In this document: piece by piece, positions 1 to 7,153 of the stretch
Layout of the letters: every line of letters starts with the position of its first letter
Numbering within the stretch: position 1 is the stretch's first letter
Source: a virus
Virus record (IMG/VR): IMGVR_UViG_3300002835_000379
Coordinates: 1-42,978 of that record
Strand: one strand, 5' to 3'
DNA: 42,978 bases
Notes under the pieces: model-generated
What the model was told of the DNA's origin: nothing
The model's database searches: none
The model's input: only the letters and a program-made list of their open reading frames with translations
Position numbers and translations under genes: made by a program

Positions 1-35
1 ACTGGTGTATTTAATACTGATGTAGATTCTGTCAT
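1..35 (-). CDS. Partial CDS at the left edge, probable head-tail or tail gene
   Basis: A reading frame starts with ATG at 35-33 and runs off the left edge of the window. The ATG overlaps the TGA stop of the preceding gene (ATGA), a typical sign of translational coupling. Eleven codons are visible (MTESTSVLNTP). Its place after the connector and neck genes would suit a tail terminator or another head-tail joining protein, but there is too little sequence to assign it. Confidence 0.5.
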   Translation of the reverse strand, partial: MTESTSVLNTP

Positions 36-706
36 TTAATTGCCCCCGCATTTGCTACCCATTGATATCCAGCCTTAAGTCCAACAGATCTACCGCCACG
101 CTTTCCTGCATTTAGATTTTTTGAATAAACCTTTGGATATTTAAAGTATTGTTTAAGGCCACTTGACTCTAAGAATGACTGTCTAAAGTAAACACCAAAA
201 AAATTAGAAATAACATTTTTAAATTGTCCCTCTGTTTGTCCTCCAGGATTTTCAACCCTAACTTCTCTTGAAGTAAATATTTCTTCTCCGTTTATTTCAA
301 ACCTTAATGCCTGTGCCTTTGTTGGTTTAATTGTTACGCCAATACCTTTTTCCATAACTTCTGCTTTATTGTAAAATGGAACATTGGATCCATTTTTAAT
401 CGATGTAGATTGTTTTAATGATGATCTGAATGTTAGACCAATGTTACTAATTGTAAAGTCAATGTCAAATAATCTTGCTTCTGGACTTCCAGTTTTGTGC
501 CATTCGTATACGTGATGTAATAACTCTGGAGATACTCTTGCGTTAGCATCCACAAACTGTCCTGCTAATTCTGATATTTGTGGTCCTAGTGCTGCATACA
601 TAGCCTTCTTACCACGACCAATTCCATCGATGAAACCAATTGAATAATTCATTATGTTATTCATCTCTTTTTCAAACTGTCTACTATTAAACTTTATCCT
701 TAACAT
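32..706 (-). CDS. Neck / head-tail joining protein candidate (HK97 gp10-like by position)
   Basis: This 224-aa protein is the fourth gene after the capsid gene in the head-completion run. It has no signal peptide or membrane segment and no catalytic motif that I can see. The C-terminus is basic and glycine-rich (around GKRGGRSVGLKAG). Its ATG overlaps the upstream stop as TAATG, and its own stop overlaps the next start as ATGA, so it is translated as part of a coupled set. Order (adaptor, closure, this gene) and size match the neck or tail-completion position of HK97-type phages. That role is inferred from position only. Confidence 0.5.
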   Translation of the reverse strand: MLRIKFNSRQFEKEMNNIMNYSIGFIDGIGRGKKAMYAALGPQISELAGQFVDANARVSPELLHHVYEWHKTGSPEARLFDIDFTISNIGLTFRSSLKQSTSIKNGSNVPFYNKAEVMEKGIGVTIKPTKAQALRFEINGEEIFTSREVRVENPGGQTEGQFKNVISNFFGVYFRQSFLESSGLKQYFKYPKVYSKNLNAGKRGGRSVGLKAGYQWVANAGAIK

Positions 707-1155
707 TAAACATCTACCGCCTGATTTTCAGATCTACGAATAATTAATTTATAATATTCTGTATTTCCGAAAGGTCCTGTAAATGGATCCTGTGTTGCTA
801 TTTCAAATATTGTGGACTTGCCTGCACGAGGACCTGAAGTTTCTGTGTATACCTCATTACAATTTTTGTCACGAATGTTTGTAATAATAACATTGGTGAT
901 TGAGTTACGAGCCTCTAAACTCGACACTCTAATGTCAGTTTTAGCACGTCCAAGTAGTATCTTATCCTGTGTAATATTGATGTTTGGCATTACTTCTTCT
1001 TTAAATGCTGTACCTGCTGGAGCAAAGGAACATGCGATTGTGCGATCTAAAATCCAAGTCTTTTTGACTTCTCCGTAAATACCCTGTTCAACTATTGGGT
1101 GATAAACATCTGCTTGCATTGGAAATGCGAAGTCTGGAGTTTCGCATATTACCAT
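706..1155 (-). CDS. Head-closure / stopper-like protein
   Basis: A 149-aa protein rich in beta-forming residues with no transmembrane segment. It follows the connector gene with a TAATG overlap and precedes the gp10-like gene with another TAATG overlap. Small beta-barrel head-closure proteins (SPP1 gp16 / HK97 gp7 type) occupy this position and have similar length. I see no diagnostic motif, so the call rests on order and size. It is expected to be a structural protein at the portal-tail joint. Confidence 0.5.
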   Translation of the reverse strand: MVICETPDFAFPMQADVYHPIVEQGIYGEVKKTWILDRTIACSFAPAGTAFKEEVMPNINITQDKILLGRAKTDIRVSSLEARNSITNVIITNIRDKNCNEVYTETSGPRAGKSTIFEIATQDPFTGPFGNTEYYKLIIRRSENQAVDV

Positions 1156-2033
1156 TATAGAACCCCGACGAACTCAATCGGTTTACGATACTTATCTAAT
1201 ATCTTATCGACTAATAAATTTCCAGTGCCGTCAAATACAGCCTTATCAAACTGAATTCTAAATTGGTCTGTATTGTACGAACCAATATATCTCTTGTAAT
1301 AATCTAACTTTCCACAATCAATATCGTGTATTAATAACTCTGTTGCTCTTACTATATCTGATGGAACCTTATGATATCCAACCTCTAGTTCTATCTTATA
1401 ATCCCAACCTCTTGGAAAACCTCGTTCTGAAAAAAGAAAATCTAAATAATCTGTAGGTGATCCAGGATAAAGAATTGGGTTTGATTCATTACGATTAACC
1501 AAATCTGGATACTTTGTTGTAACAGCAGATCCATCAGAAGTTATTTCAAACACAAATGTAGAGTTTTCTACATCATCTGCATCATAAACTAAAACATTGT
1601 TTTCATAAACCTTTAAAATCTTTTTTGCATTTACCCAAATAGGAATGTAGTCTAATCCCAAACCAGTTGTCTCAATTGTCTTTTTTCTAAAATAGAAATC
1701 TACATCACAAACCGAATCTATTATTGCTCTTGCTAATTCTTCGTTCTTTCTGTATGCCTGTACCTCTGTAGCGGTTGATCCATTGTCATTTGGGTTTGAG
1801 TATGGTCTTACTACGTCTACATATGTATCCTCTCCGTCTACCGTGATTTTATACTGAGTATCATATTTTGAGGATAATGGGATGGTTACTTTGCCTGATG
1901 CATCAGATGTAACTTCACCCGTTGTTTCTAAAGAGTCCGCCATATCGGTAATAGCGTATTCATACTCTGTAGTTGCTAAAGCAACATCAAGCGTAACGCT
2001 TAAATTATATGGCGGAACTCTTAGAACTTCCAT
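1155..2033 (-). CDS. Head-tail connector (adaptor) protein with N-terminal beta domain
   Basis: A 292-aa protein. Residues 1 to about 85 look like a small beta-sandwich of the kind found on virion surface proteins. The rest has the look of a head-tail adaptor: a helical stretch around ARAIIDSVCDVDFYFRKKT, then a beta region, then a C-terminal helical part containing TELLIHDIDCGKLDYYKRYI. Adaptors of the SPP1 gp15 / HK97 gp6 class are usually about 100-150 aa, so the N-terminal addition is unusual. It starts directly after the stop of the acidic gene upstream and ends in a TAATG overlap with the closure gene. Confidence 0.55.
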   Translation of the reverse strand: MEVLRVPPYNLSVTLDVALATTEYEYAITDMADSLETTGEVTSDASGKVTIPLSSKYDTQYKITVDGEDTYVDVVRPYSNPNDNGSTATEVQAYRKNEELARAIIDSVCDVDFYFRKKTIETTGLGLDYIPIWVNAKKILKVYENNVLVYDADDVENSTFVFEITSDGSAVTTKYPDLVNRNESNPILYPGSPTDYLDFLFSERGFPRGWDYKIELEVGYHKVPSDIVRATELLIHDIDCGKLDYYKRYIGSYNTDQFRIQFDKAVFDGTGNLLVDKILDKYRKPIEFVGVL

Positions 2034-2492
2034 TTAGTTGCCAAACTCCTTGGCTACTTCTTCTGGTGTAGCAAGTCTGACATGGCTACGTGTTAACCAT
2101 TTTTCAGCCTGCTCTGGTGTAACGATGTTGTATCCACGATATACCTTGCCAACTGAACTCCAACTTACATTCTTTGTAGAGTAAATTGCTACTGTCTTTT
2201 TTGACTTCGTTGGAGAAGCATTAACAGCCTGCTTGACTGGACGTGGTGTTTCAGCAACACCGATAACGCCATTTTCTATTGATCCTACAGCCTGAACTGT
2301 ATCACTTGAAGATGCGCTAAGATCTGCTGTTGTAATAGCATCAGAAGACTCTGGTACTTCAGAAACTGATGCCTCAACATTATTTTCTTGAGCAACCGCC
2401 TCAACATTAGTTGATGGCTGATTGTTTTCTAACTTATACTTTTCCCAAGCGTTTAGTTCCTGGGGTTGTTCTGCATTATTGTTTTCTTCCAT
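2034..2492 (-). CDS. Acidic Glu/Ala/Ser-rich small virion-associated protein
   Basis: A 152-aa protein. Residues 1 to about 80 are acidic and low-complexity (Glu, Ala, Ser, Val). The C-terminal 60 residues are more ordered and include a YRGYNIVTPEQAEKWLTRSHVR segment, reminiscent of short domains in head-tail operons whose role is unknown. It is the first gene after the capsid terminator and has its own promoter (TATAAT at 2512-2517) and a strong AAGGAGGT ribosome site before ATG 2492. Function unknown; a role in head completion is inferred from position. Confidence 0.6.
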   Translation of the reverse strand: MEENNNAEQPQELNAWEKYKLENNQPSTNVEAVAQENNVEASVSEVPESSDAITTADLSASSSDTVQAVGSIENGVIGVAETPRPVKQAVNASPTKSKKTVAIYSTKNVSWSSVGKVYRGYNIVTPEQAEKWLTRSHVRLATPEEVAKEFGN

Positions 2493-2511
2493 TATTTACC
2501 TCCTTGTGACT

Positions 2512-2520
2512 ATTATAACA
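2512..2520 (-). promoter_or_regulatory. Extended -10 promoter (TGTTATAAT) for the head-completion genes
   Basis: The minus strand reads TGT-TATAAT here, followed by a short leader with an AAGGAGGT ribosome site before ATG 2492. It lies immediately after the capsid terminator, so the connector genes appear to be restarted independently of capsid transcription. Confidence 0.6.
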
Positions 2521-2525
2521 GAATA

Positions 2526-2569
2526 ATAAAAAGTTAAGAGGGGGAGGAGAATTAACCCCTTCCCCCTCT
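2526..2569 (-). terminator. Rho-independent terminator after the major capsid gene
   Basis: Arms 2537-2545 and 2561-2569 (AGAGGGGGA / TCCCCCTCT) pair perfectly over 9 bp. Four further pairs, one of them a G-U, extend the stem around a TTAATT loop. The minus-strand transcript continues into a U-rich run (complement of 2526-2533). It is one of the strongest GC-rich hairpins in the window, as expected behind a highly expressed capsid gene. Confidence 0.85.
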
Positions 2570-2589
2570 CAAAGGTTACTGCTTACAGA

Positions 2590-3729
2590 TTATGCATCTG
2601 CTGCAGAGTCTGCCCATGCGATTGCATCTTCTTCTTCCCATTGGATACCGAAGCGAACGAATACAGTATATTCAATTGTATCCTTCTTCGCAACGTATTC
2701 ACGGTTTACGATGATATCACGCTGGAAGCCCCATACACGGTTCTGTGGGAATGTCAAGTCGACATAACCTGCAGGGTAGTAAGGAACTTCTTGGACATCG
2801 ATACCTAGAACACGAGTTGTACGTGCTCCACCGAATGTCTGACCAGCACCGTCTAAGTAAGACTGTGTGTTGGCGTATGTATTACCATTCTTGCCAAGTG
2901 CTTCAGCGATAGCATCTGAAAGAGTACCGTTATTCTTAACGATACCTGCGAATGCATCTGTACCTACATAGAACTTAAGGTTATTCTTAAGTGCACGGTA
3001 CTTGCGTGGCATAGCGAGAATGATGTCCTGCATTACTGCAGGTGTCCAAGCATTGTCAGCAACAGTGATTGCTGCTTCATGCGAGTCTCCATTGTCCTTG
3101 TGCTTCTTGATGAAGCCAGGCATAATAGAAAGGAATGGCGCTGTTGCACCATCACCGTTGATAGCAAGATCTTCAATGTCATTTGCGAATGCATTTGTCA
3201 TCAAGCGAACTAGATGATCTTCTAATGCACCACCCTCGACATTGTCTTCTAGTGCTTCAGCAGATACTTCCCAATCTAGACGAATCTTCTTGGTTGTAAG
3301 TTCTACCTTTGAGAATGTAGCACCAGTGTTTGTATAGTTTCCAACTGCTTGAGCAGCAGCACGAATTACACGCTCACCGACGTTGATCTTCTCTAATTCC
3401 ATGGTGTTTGCTCTCATCGTCACACGACGACCATCTTGAGCGAGAACTGTAGCATCCCAAACGTAGTCAATAAAACGACGTGCCTGTTCAGGGCGTAGGA
3501 TTCCGCTTGCAGCATCACCCGAAGGGTTTACGGCATTAGGACCAGTGGTAACACCAAGGTTAGCGTTAGGAATATTTCCTAGTGCGCCACCATCAGTATA
3601 ATTGCCAGGGATATTTGAGCCTGCTTCAGAACCTGATGCGAATGCACCTTGTCCTTGATATAAACCTGGTGTTGTTCCACCGAGTTCGCCTGCTTCTCCT
3701 GGCTGGTTTTTCTTAATTTCTTCCGACAT
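2590..3729 (-). CDS. Major capsid protein, HK97 fold
   Basis: A 379-aa protein. I place the start at ATG 3729 because AGGAGGTGA lies just upstream; the open frame extends 29 codons further but without such a site. Residues 1 to about 75 are Gly/Asn/Ala-rich and disordered, as in an N-terminal delta or arm region. The remainder resembles actinophage capsid proteins, with a conserved-looking block around RFIDYVWDATVLAQDGRRVT and an acidic C-terminus. The gene follows a prohead protease with nested scaffold and precedes a strong terminator, the standard HK97-type order. Very likely the main shell protein; no fused decoration domain is obvious. Confidence 0.88.
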   Translation of the reverse strand: MSEEIKKNQPGEAGELGGTTPGLYQGQGAFASGSEAGSNIPGNYTDGGALGNIPNANLGVTTGPNAVNPSGDAASGILRPEQARRFIDYVWDATVLAQDGRRVTMRANTMELEKINVGERVIRAAAQAVGNYTNTGATFSKVELTTKKIRLDWEVSAEALEDNVEGGALEDHLVRLMTNAFANDIEDLAINGDGATAPFLSIMPGFIKKHKDNGDSHEAAITVADNAWTPAVMQDIILAMPRKYRALKNNLKFYVGTDAFAGIVKNNGTLSDAIAEALGKNGNTYANTQSYLDGAGQTFGGARTTRVLGIDVQEVPYYPAGYVDLTFPQNRVWGFQRDIIVNREYVAKKDTIEYTVFVRFGIQWEEEDAIAWADSAADA

Positions 3730-3757
3730 ATTGTCACCTCCTAAGTGATTCTGCTTA

Positions 3758-4342
3758 TTAATTACTAAATAAGTCGGCTGTTTTGAGGAAACGTCCGCCC
3801 CATAGGGATTTTTCAACCATTTCTGGTTGATCCTGTACGATCTCGCCTAGATCGCCAGACTTTCGGAAAGCAGTGTCTGCTTCTACTGCGTCTACTCTCT
3901 TTCCAAACTTGTCAACATGTTCAACTGTTGCAGCAATGTCTTTGGCGACTGCATCAAGTGAACTCTTTACTGCTGCTGTATCGACCTTTGTGGACTTAAG
4001 CATTTCTACTTCTGCCTGCAAAGACTTTACAGTTTCAACTAAATCGCTAAAGGCTGATGTAATTGTATTCTTGATTTCTGCAACTGCTTCAACAATTGCT
4101 TCATCTGACTTAGATACTTCTGCTGCAACTTCTGCTGCTGGTGCTTCAACTGATTCTTCAGCCTTTGCAACTTCTTCTGTTGGAGTCTCTTCAGACTTTT
4201 CAACAGTATCTTCTGCTACTGCAACCTCTTCAGATTTTTCAGTAACTTCTGCAACAGGAGTTTCAACTACGGCATCTGCCTCTGGAGCGATTTCTTCTGA
4301 CTTAGTAACTTCGGTTTCTTCAACCTTTGTCTTTTTTGCCAT
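3758..4342 (-). CDS. Nested scaffolding protein from an internal start
   Basis: Inside the protease gene, in the same frame, codon 251 is an ATG (4342-4340) preceded by AAGGAGGAT with about 6 nt spacing, a near-perfect ribosome site. Translation from it gives a 194-aa acidic protein starting MAKKTKVEET, with Glu/Ala repeats then a coiled coil (around TVKSLQAEVEMLKS). This matches the lambda C/Nu3 arrangement, in which free scaffold is made from within the protease gene. The sequence shows the site; separate production is inferred. Confidence 0.7.
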   Translation of the reverse strand: MAKKTKVEETEVTKSEEIAPEADAVVETPVAEVTEKSEEVAVAEDTVEKSEETPTEEVAKAEESVEAPAAEVAAEVSKSDEAIVEAVAEIKNTITSAFSDLVETVKSLQAEVEMLKSTKVDTAAVKSSLDAVAKDIAATVEHVDKFGKRVDAVEADTAFRKSGDLGEIVQDQPEMVEKSLWGGRFLKTADLFSN

Positions 4343-5092
4343 AGGATTATCCTCCTTCTTAATCTTAGCATCAATGCCTTTAGCACTATCTACTAAGAAT
4401 TTGACTATATCCATTTTTTCATTATCCGTTTTTTCAACGAACCCTATATTCTTCATTTCATTTCCGTTAACTGGACTTGTTACAGATTCTTCTTCTGACA
4501 CCATAACCAAACCAGACTCTTCATCATAAAAAACATTTTCTAATGAAACATCTTGTCCCTTAACAACATCTACTCCATCTACCTTTTCAACTTGCATAAT
4601 GTTTGCAAACTGATTTGCTGGAGAATCAACTAACGATAACTCAACAAGATCATAATCTTTAATAATTCTAATTGTGGAATCTGACTTCTCATCGTAACCG
4701 TCATCCCACTTATTCATACGACCACCAATAGAAAATCCTGTTAGTGTACCGTCCAAAACTTTTTCCCATGTATCTTGTGCACCCTTTGATACATATGCTG
4801 AAACAAAAACACCAGAATAAAACTTTTTAGATTCTGGATCAAAGTATCTATCTTCTTTAAAATTAACCATCTTGCCAACTGCTAGTGGCTGATGCATCTC
4901 ACGAATGTTTCCACGAAACTTTGAGAATGCTTTCATTGATGCTTCTGCTGTTACAATATCGCCTTGCTTATCAACGTTATCAAGAGATGCAAAACCAGAG
5001 ACGATACGTCTCTCCTTATCAACCTTCGCAAATGGAAGGGAAAGTCTTACTGAGTCGCCAGTGGTATCCCAATGGGCTTTAGATATAGTCAT
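3758..5092 (-). CDS. Prohead maturation protease fused to a scaffold domain
   Basis: A 444-aa protein. Residues 1 to about 170 form an HK97-type (U35/XkdF-like) serine protease: H67 in REMHQ, S121 in TGFSIGG, and E151 in DLVELSLVD correspond to the His-Ser-acid set of this family. Residues about 250-444 are Glu/Ala/Val-rich and predicted coiled coil, as in a scaffold or delta domain. It cleaves the scaffold and capsid N-terminus during head maturation. A TATAAT at 5103-5108 lies 10 nt before the ATG with no ribosome site, suggesting a very short leader. A strong internal start at 4342 would make the scaffold separately. Confidence 0.85.
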   Translation of the reverse strand: MTISKAHWDTTGDSVRLSLPFAKVDKERRIVSGFASLDNVDKQGDIVTAEASMKAFSKFRGNIREMHQPLAVGKMVNFKEDRYFDPESKKFYSGVFVSAYVSKGAQDTWEKVLDGTLTGFSIGGRMNKWDDGYDEKSDSTIRIIKDYDLVELSLVDSPANQFANIMQVEKVDGVDVVKGQDVSLENVFYDEESGLVMVSEEESVTSPVNGNEMKNIGFVEKTDNEKMDIVKFLVDSAKGIDAKIKKEDNPMAKKTKVEETEVTKSEEIAPEADAVVETPVAEVTEKSEEVAVAEDTVEKSEETPTEEVAKAEESVEAPAAEVAAEVSKSDEAIVEAVAEIKNTITSAFSDLVETVKSLQAEVEMLKSTKVDTAAVKSSLDAVAKDIAATVEHVDKFGKRVDAVEADTAFRKSGDLGEIVQDQPEMVEKSLWGGRFLKTADLFSN

Positions 5093-5102
5093 ACTAGAAT
5101 AT

Positions 5103-5108
5103 ATTATA
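5103..5108 (-). promoter_or_regulatory. TATAAT -10 box upstream of the protease gene
   Basis: The minus strand carries TATAAT between the portal stop and the protease ATG (5092), with 10 nt between box and start codon and no Shine-Dalgarno sequence. A transcript from here would have a leader of about 3 nt. It could boost protease, scaffold and capsid over portal. Confidence 0.45.
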
Positions 5109-5132
5109 GAGCCTTTTTTTGCGATATCTCAA

Positions 5133-6731
5133 TTACTGAGATGATCGCCCCTCACCCTTTGGGTTTCTTCCACTAATTGTGGCTGACCCATCGGACTGGT
5201 TATTTGTTCTTTCTCCATCCCGTGCTCTGTCAGCATTGTCGTTGGCTGCTTGCTCTGGTTTAGGATTGAACGGCTCGTCCCCTCCTTCCCTTTGAGGAAG
5301 TCCTAATGCAGATCTTGCTTCGTTTGGAAGCATTACCTGAGTCTTTACATATCTTTCTAAAATCTGAGACTGAGCAATTTCATCTGTAAGGGTTAGTTCC
5401 TTAAACTTAAGAACTAAAATATCAGTCTTTTCTTTAATTATTTTATTAATAATTTTTTCAATTTCTCTTTGTGCTGGTCTTGATACCTGCTCTTTAAAGG
5501 TACGGTCTTGAGCAAGTGCTGCTGCAATTGAACCTGCATCTCCGCCACCTATCTTTGATAGTGGTACTTGGTGTGCAATTAAAACATCATCACGATTTTG
5601 TTTTCTATACCTTTCAAATGAACCTTCTTGGACACCGTTTTCAATTGGTTCCATTTTGAATTCAACCTTGTTGGTATCTGTATCTCCTGGAAGAGGGATG
5701 TAGAGAGTTCTGTGTGACTGACCCTTTAGACTTGTCTGTAAAAACCTAAACATTTTATCTTCAGCATCTGCCGAAAGTCGAGCACCCTTTAGGGTCACAA
5801 CATAACGAGGGACAGCCTTATTGCTAAAGTAGTCGATGTTATATTGTGACGCTAACTGGTCTCCATGGAGCGAGTTTATTGCCGACATTATATCTGGTAC
5901 ACCATAAAAAGTATTTAAAGGCGAGTACTGTTTAAAGTGTATTATTTCATTTGGTCTTGGATCCGACGCAACTGGATTCGGATTTTTTGCACCAAAATTT
6001 CTAAAATAGACAACCTTATTTCCGATTATCTGAACATAGCCATCTTTCAATCTACGAACACGCATTGTAGTTGCTGGTATATGACCTACATATCCAATCT
6101 CTCCACGAGTGGTTCTTCCAATTTCAAGGTACCCGTTTCCGATTGCTTGCACATCTGTGTAAACCTTCATCATTGTTGTTGTAAAAGAATCATCATCGTT
6201 TAATGATTCTAGCCATTCGTGCATTTCAATCTTTGCACGTTCAATTCTATTTCTTGCTCTTGCTACTTGTTCTGTATCTTTATTTGACTCTAAACGAAGC
6301 ATTGTACTTGGTGCAACTTCAAAGTCATAACCTAATCCAACAATGTTTTCTACTTTGGCATCAATCGCAGCATGGTTAGCAAATGATGTATCATAATAAT
6401 TTGCAAGTTCATAAACATTCCAAGGTGGGGTAATTACATCAAATAAACCATAGCCATTTCTGTATACTGTTCCAGGATTAATCTCTTTTGACTTTGCGTC
6501 TCCAAGTCCGTGTTGCTCTGCTCTTGCGCTATCAATATAACCTTGTCCTGGAGCGTTTGCTGACTTTTCCATAAAACGTGATGTTCTTCTTTTAAAGTTA
6601 TTGTCCAAACCAGAATATGACTTTAGTTCTGTCCATGTCTTGTTGAATGGATCTGATGTTTTAAAAGAGTCAGTTGGCTCTATAAGATTATCAATACTTG
6701 CTCTAAGAATATACTCTTGATCTTCTGACAT
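5133..6731 (-). CDS. Portal protein
   Basis: A 532-aa protein with the layout of PBSX/HK97-type portals. It forms the dodecameric ring at one capsid vertex through which DNA is packaged and to which the tail attaches. Recognisable parts are IIHFKQYSPLNTFYGVPDIM (the portal wing/stem entry motif), the following NIDYFSNKAVPRYVVTLKG, and a Gln/Glu-rich C-terminal helix region (FKEQVSRPAQREIEKIINKI). The C-terminal 60 residues are polar and disordered. It sits directly before the prohead protease, and its ATG overlaps the upstream stop as TAATG. Confidence 0.88.
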   Translation of the reverse strand: MSEDQEYILRASIDNLIEPTDSFKTSDPFNKTWTELKSYSGLDNNFKRRTSRFMEKSANAPGQGYIDSARAEQHGLGDAKSKEINPGTVYRNGYGLFDVITPPWNVYELANYYDTSFANHAAIDAKVENIVGLGYDFEVAPSTMLRLESNKDTEQVARARNRIERAKIEMHEWLESLNDDDSFTTTMMKVYTDVQAIGNGYLEIGRTTRGEIGYVGHIPATTMRVRRLKDGYVQIIGNKVVYFRNFGAKNPNPVASDPRPNEIIHFKQYSPLNTFYGVPDIMSAINSLHGDQLASQYNIDYFSNKAVPRYVVTLKGARLSADAEDKMFRFLQTSLKGQSHRTLYIPLPGDTDTNKVEFKMEPIENGVQEGSFERYRKQNRDDVLIAHQVPLSKIGGGDAGSIAAALAQDRTFKEQVSRPAQREIEKIINKIIKEKTDILVLKFKELTLTDEIAQSQILERYVKTQVMLPNEARSALGLPQREGGDEPFNPKPEQAANDNADRARDGERTNNQSDGSATISGRNPKGEGRSSQ

Positions 6732-7135
6732 TATTCTTCGTCTCCATACTTTGCAATAGTATCTTTTGCTGCCTGTACTGCTCCAAGGTCATTTAGGTTA
6801 GGAATTAATCCAGCCTTCATTCTATCTACTTGTTCGCTGTACTCTTCATCAGTAACTCTTCCCATACCCGCAAAAAAATATGGCTCCCCATCTGGCTCTC
6901 CATAATATGCTGCTGCTTGCTTTAATTCTGCAATTCTTGCAAGATCACCCTTCATTGATGGAATGTTTAATATGTTCCCGTTTCCATCAGTAAACCACTT
7001 ACCGTTAGACTTTTTCCAAACATAAATACCCCAATCATACTGCTTATCGATTAGTGTAACCTTGGTTTCGCCTATCTGGCCAGGCATTCTTGGCTTGCCT
7101 TTTTTGTCAAAAAGTGGCTGATCTTTATGTTTCAT
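6731..7135 (-). CDS. Conserved-looking protein of unknown function upstream of portal
   Basis: A 134-aa soluble protein. I choose ATG 7135, which lies 7 nt after a TGG-TATACT promoter box (leaderless-type start); a GTG two codons earlier is an alternative. It has a compact N-terminal half with aromatic residues (YDWGIYVWKKSNGKWF) and a charged helical C-terminal half. The gene occupies the place where a terminase or packaging accessory gene often precedes portal, but the sequence does not resemble a terminase. It is coupled to portal by TAATG. Function unknown. Confidence 0.55.
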   Translation of the reverse strand: MKHKDQPLFDKKGKPRMPGQIGETKVTLIDKQYDWGIYVWKKSNGKWFTDGNGNILNIPSMKGDLARIAELKQAAAYYGEPDGEPYFFAGMGRVTDEEYSEQVDRMKAGLIPNLNDLGAVQAAKDTIAKYGDEE

Positions 7136-7142
7136 AACCACC

Positions 7143-7151
7143 AGTATACCA
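7143..7151 (-). promoter_or_regulatory. Extended -10 promoter (TGGTATACT), leaderless type
   Basis: The minus strand reads TGG-TATACT with 7 nt to ATG 7135, so the start codon falls near the expected transcription start. A 6-bp inverted repeat (CAGTAT / ATACTG) overlaps the box and could be an operator. It would drive the 134-aa gene and portal. Confidence 0.55.
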
Positions 7152-7153
7152 TA

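Noticed and set aside
3730-3816. Longer N-terminus for the major capsid protein
   Set aside because: The 29 extra codons overlap the end of the protease gene and lack a ribosome site, while ATG 3729 has AGGAGGTGA at the right distance.
3873-4529. Plus-strand 218-aa Ser/Ala/Thr-rich frame opposite the scaffold domain
   Set aside because: It mirrors the low-complexity Glu/Ala codons of the protease-scaffold gene and has no ribosome site or promoter of its own.
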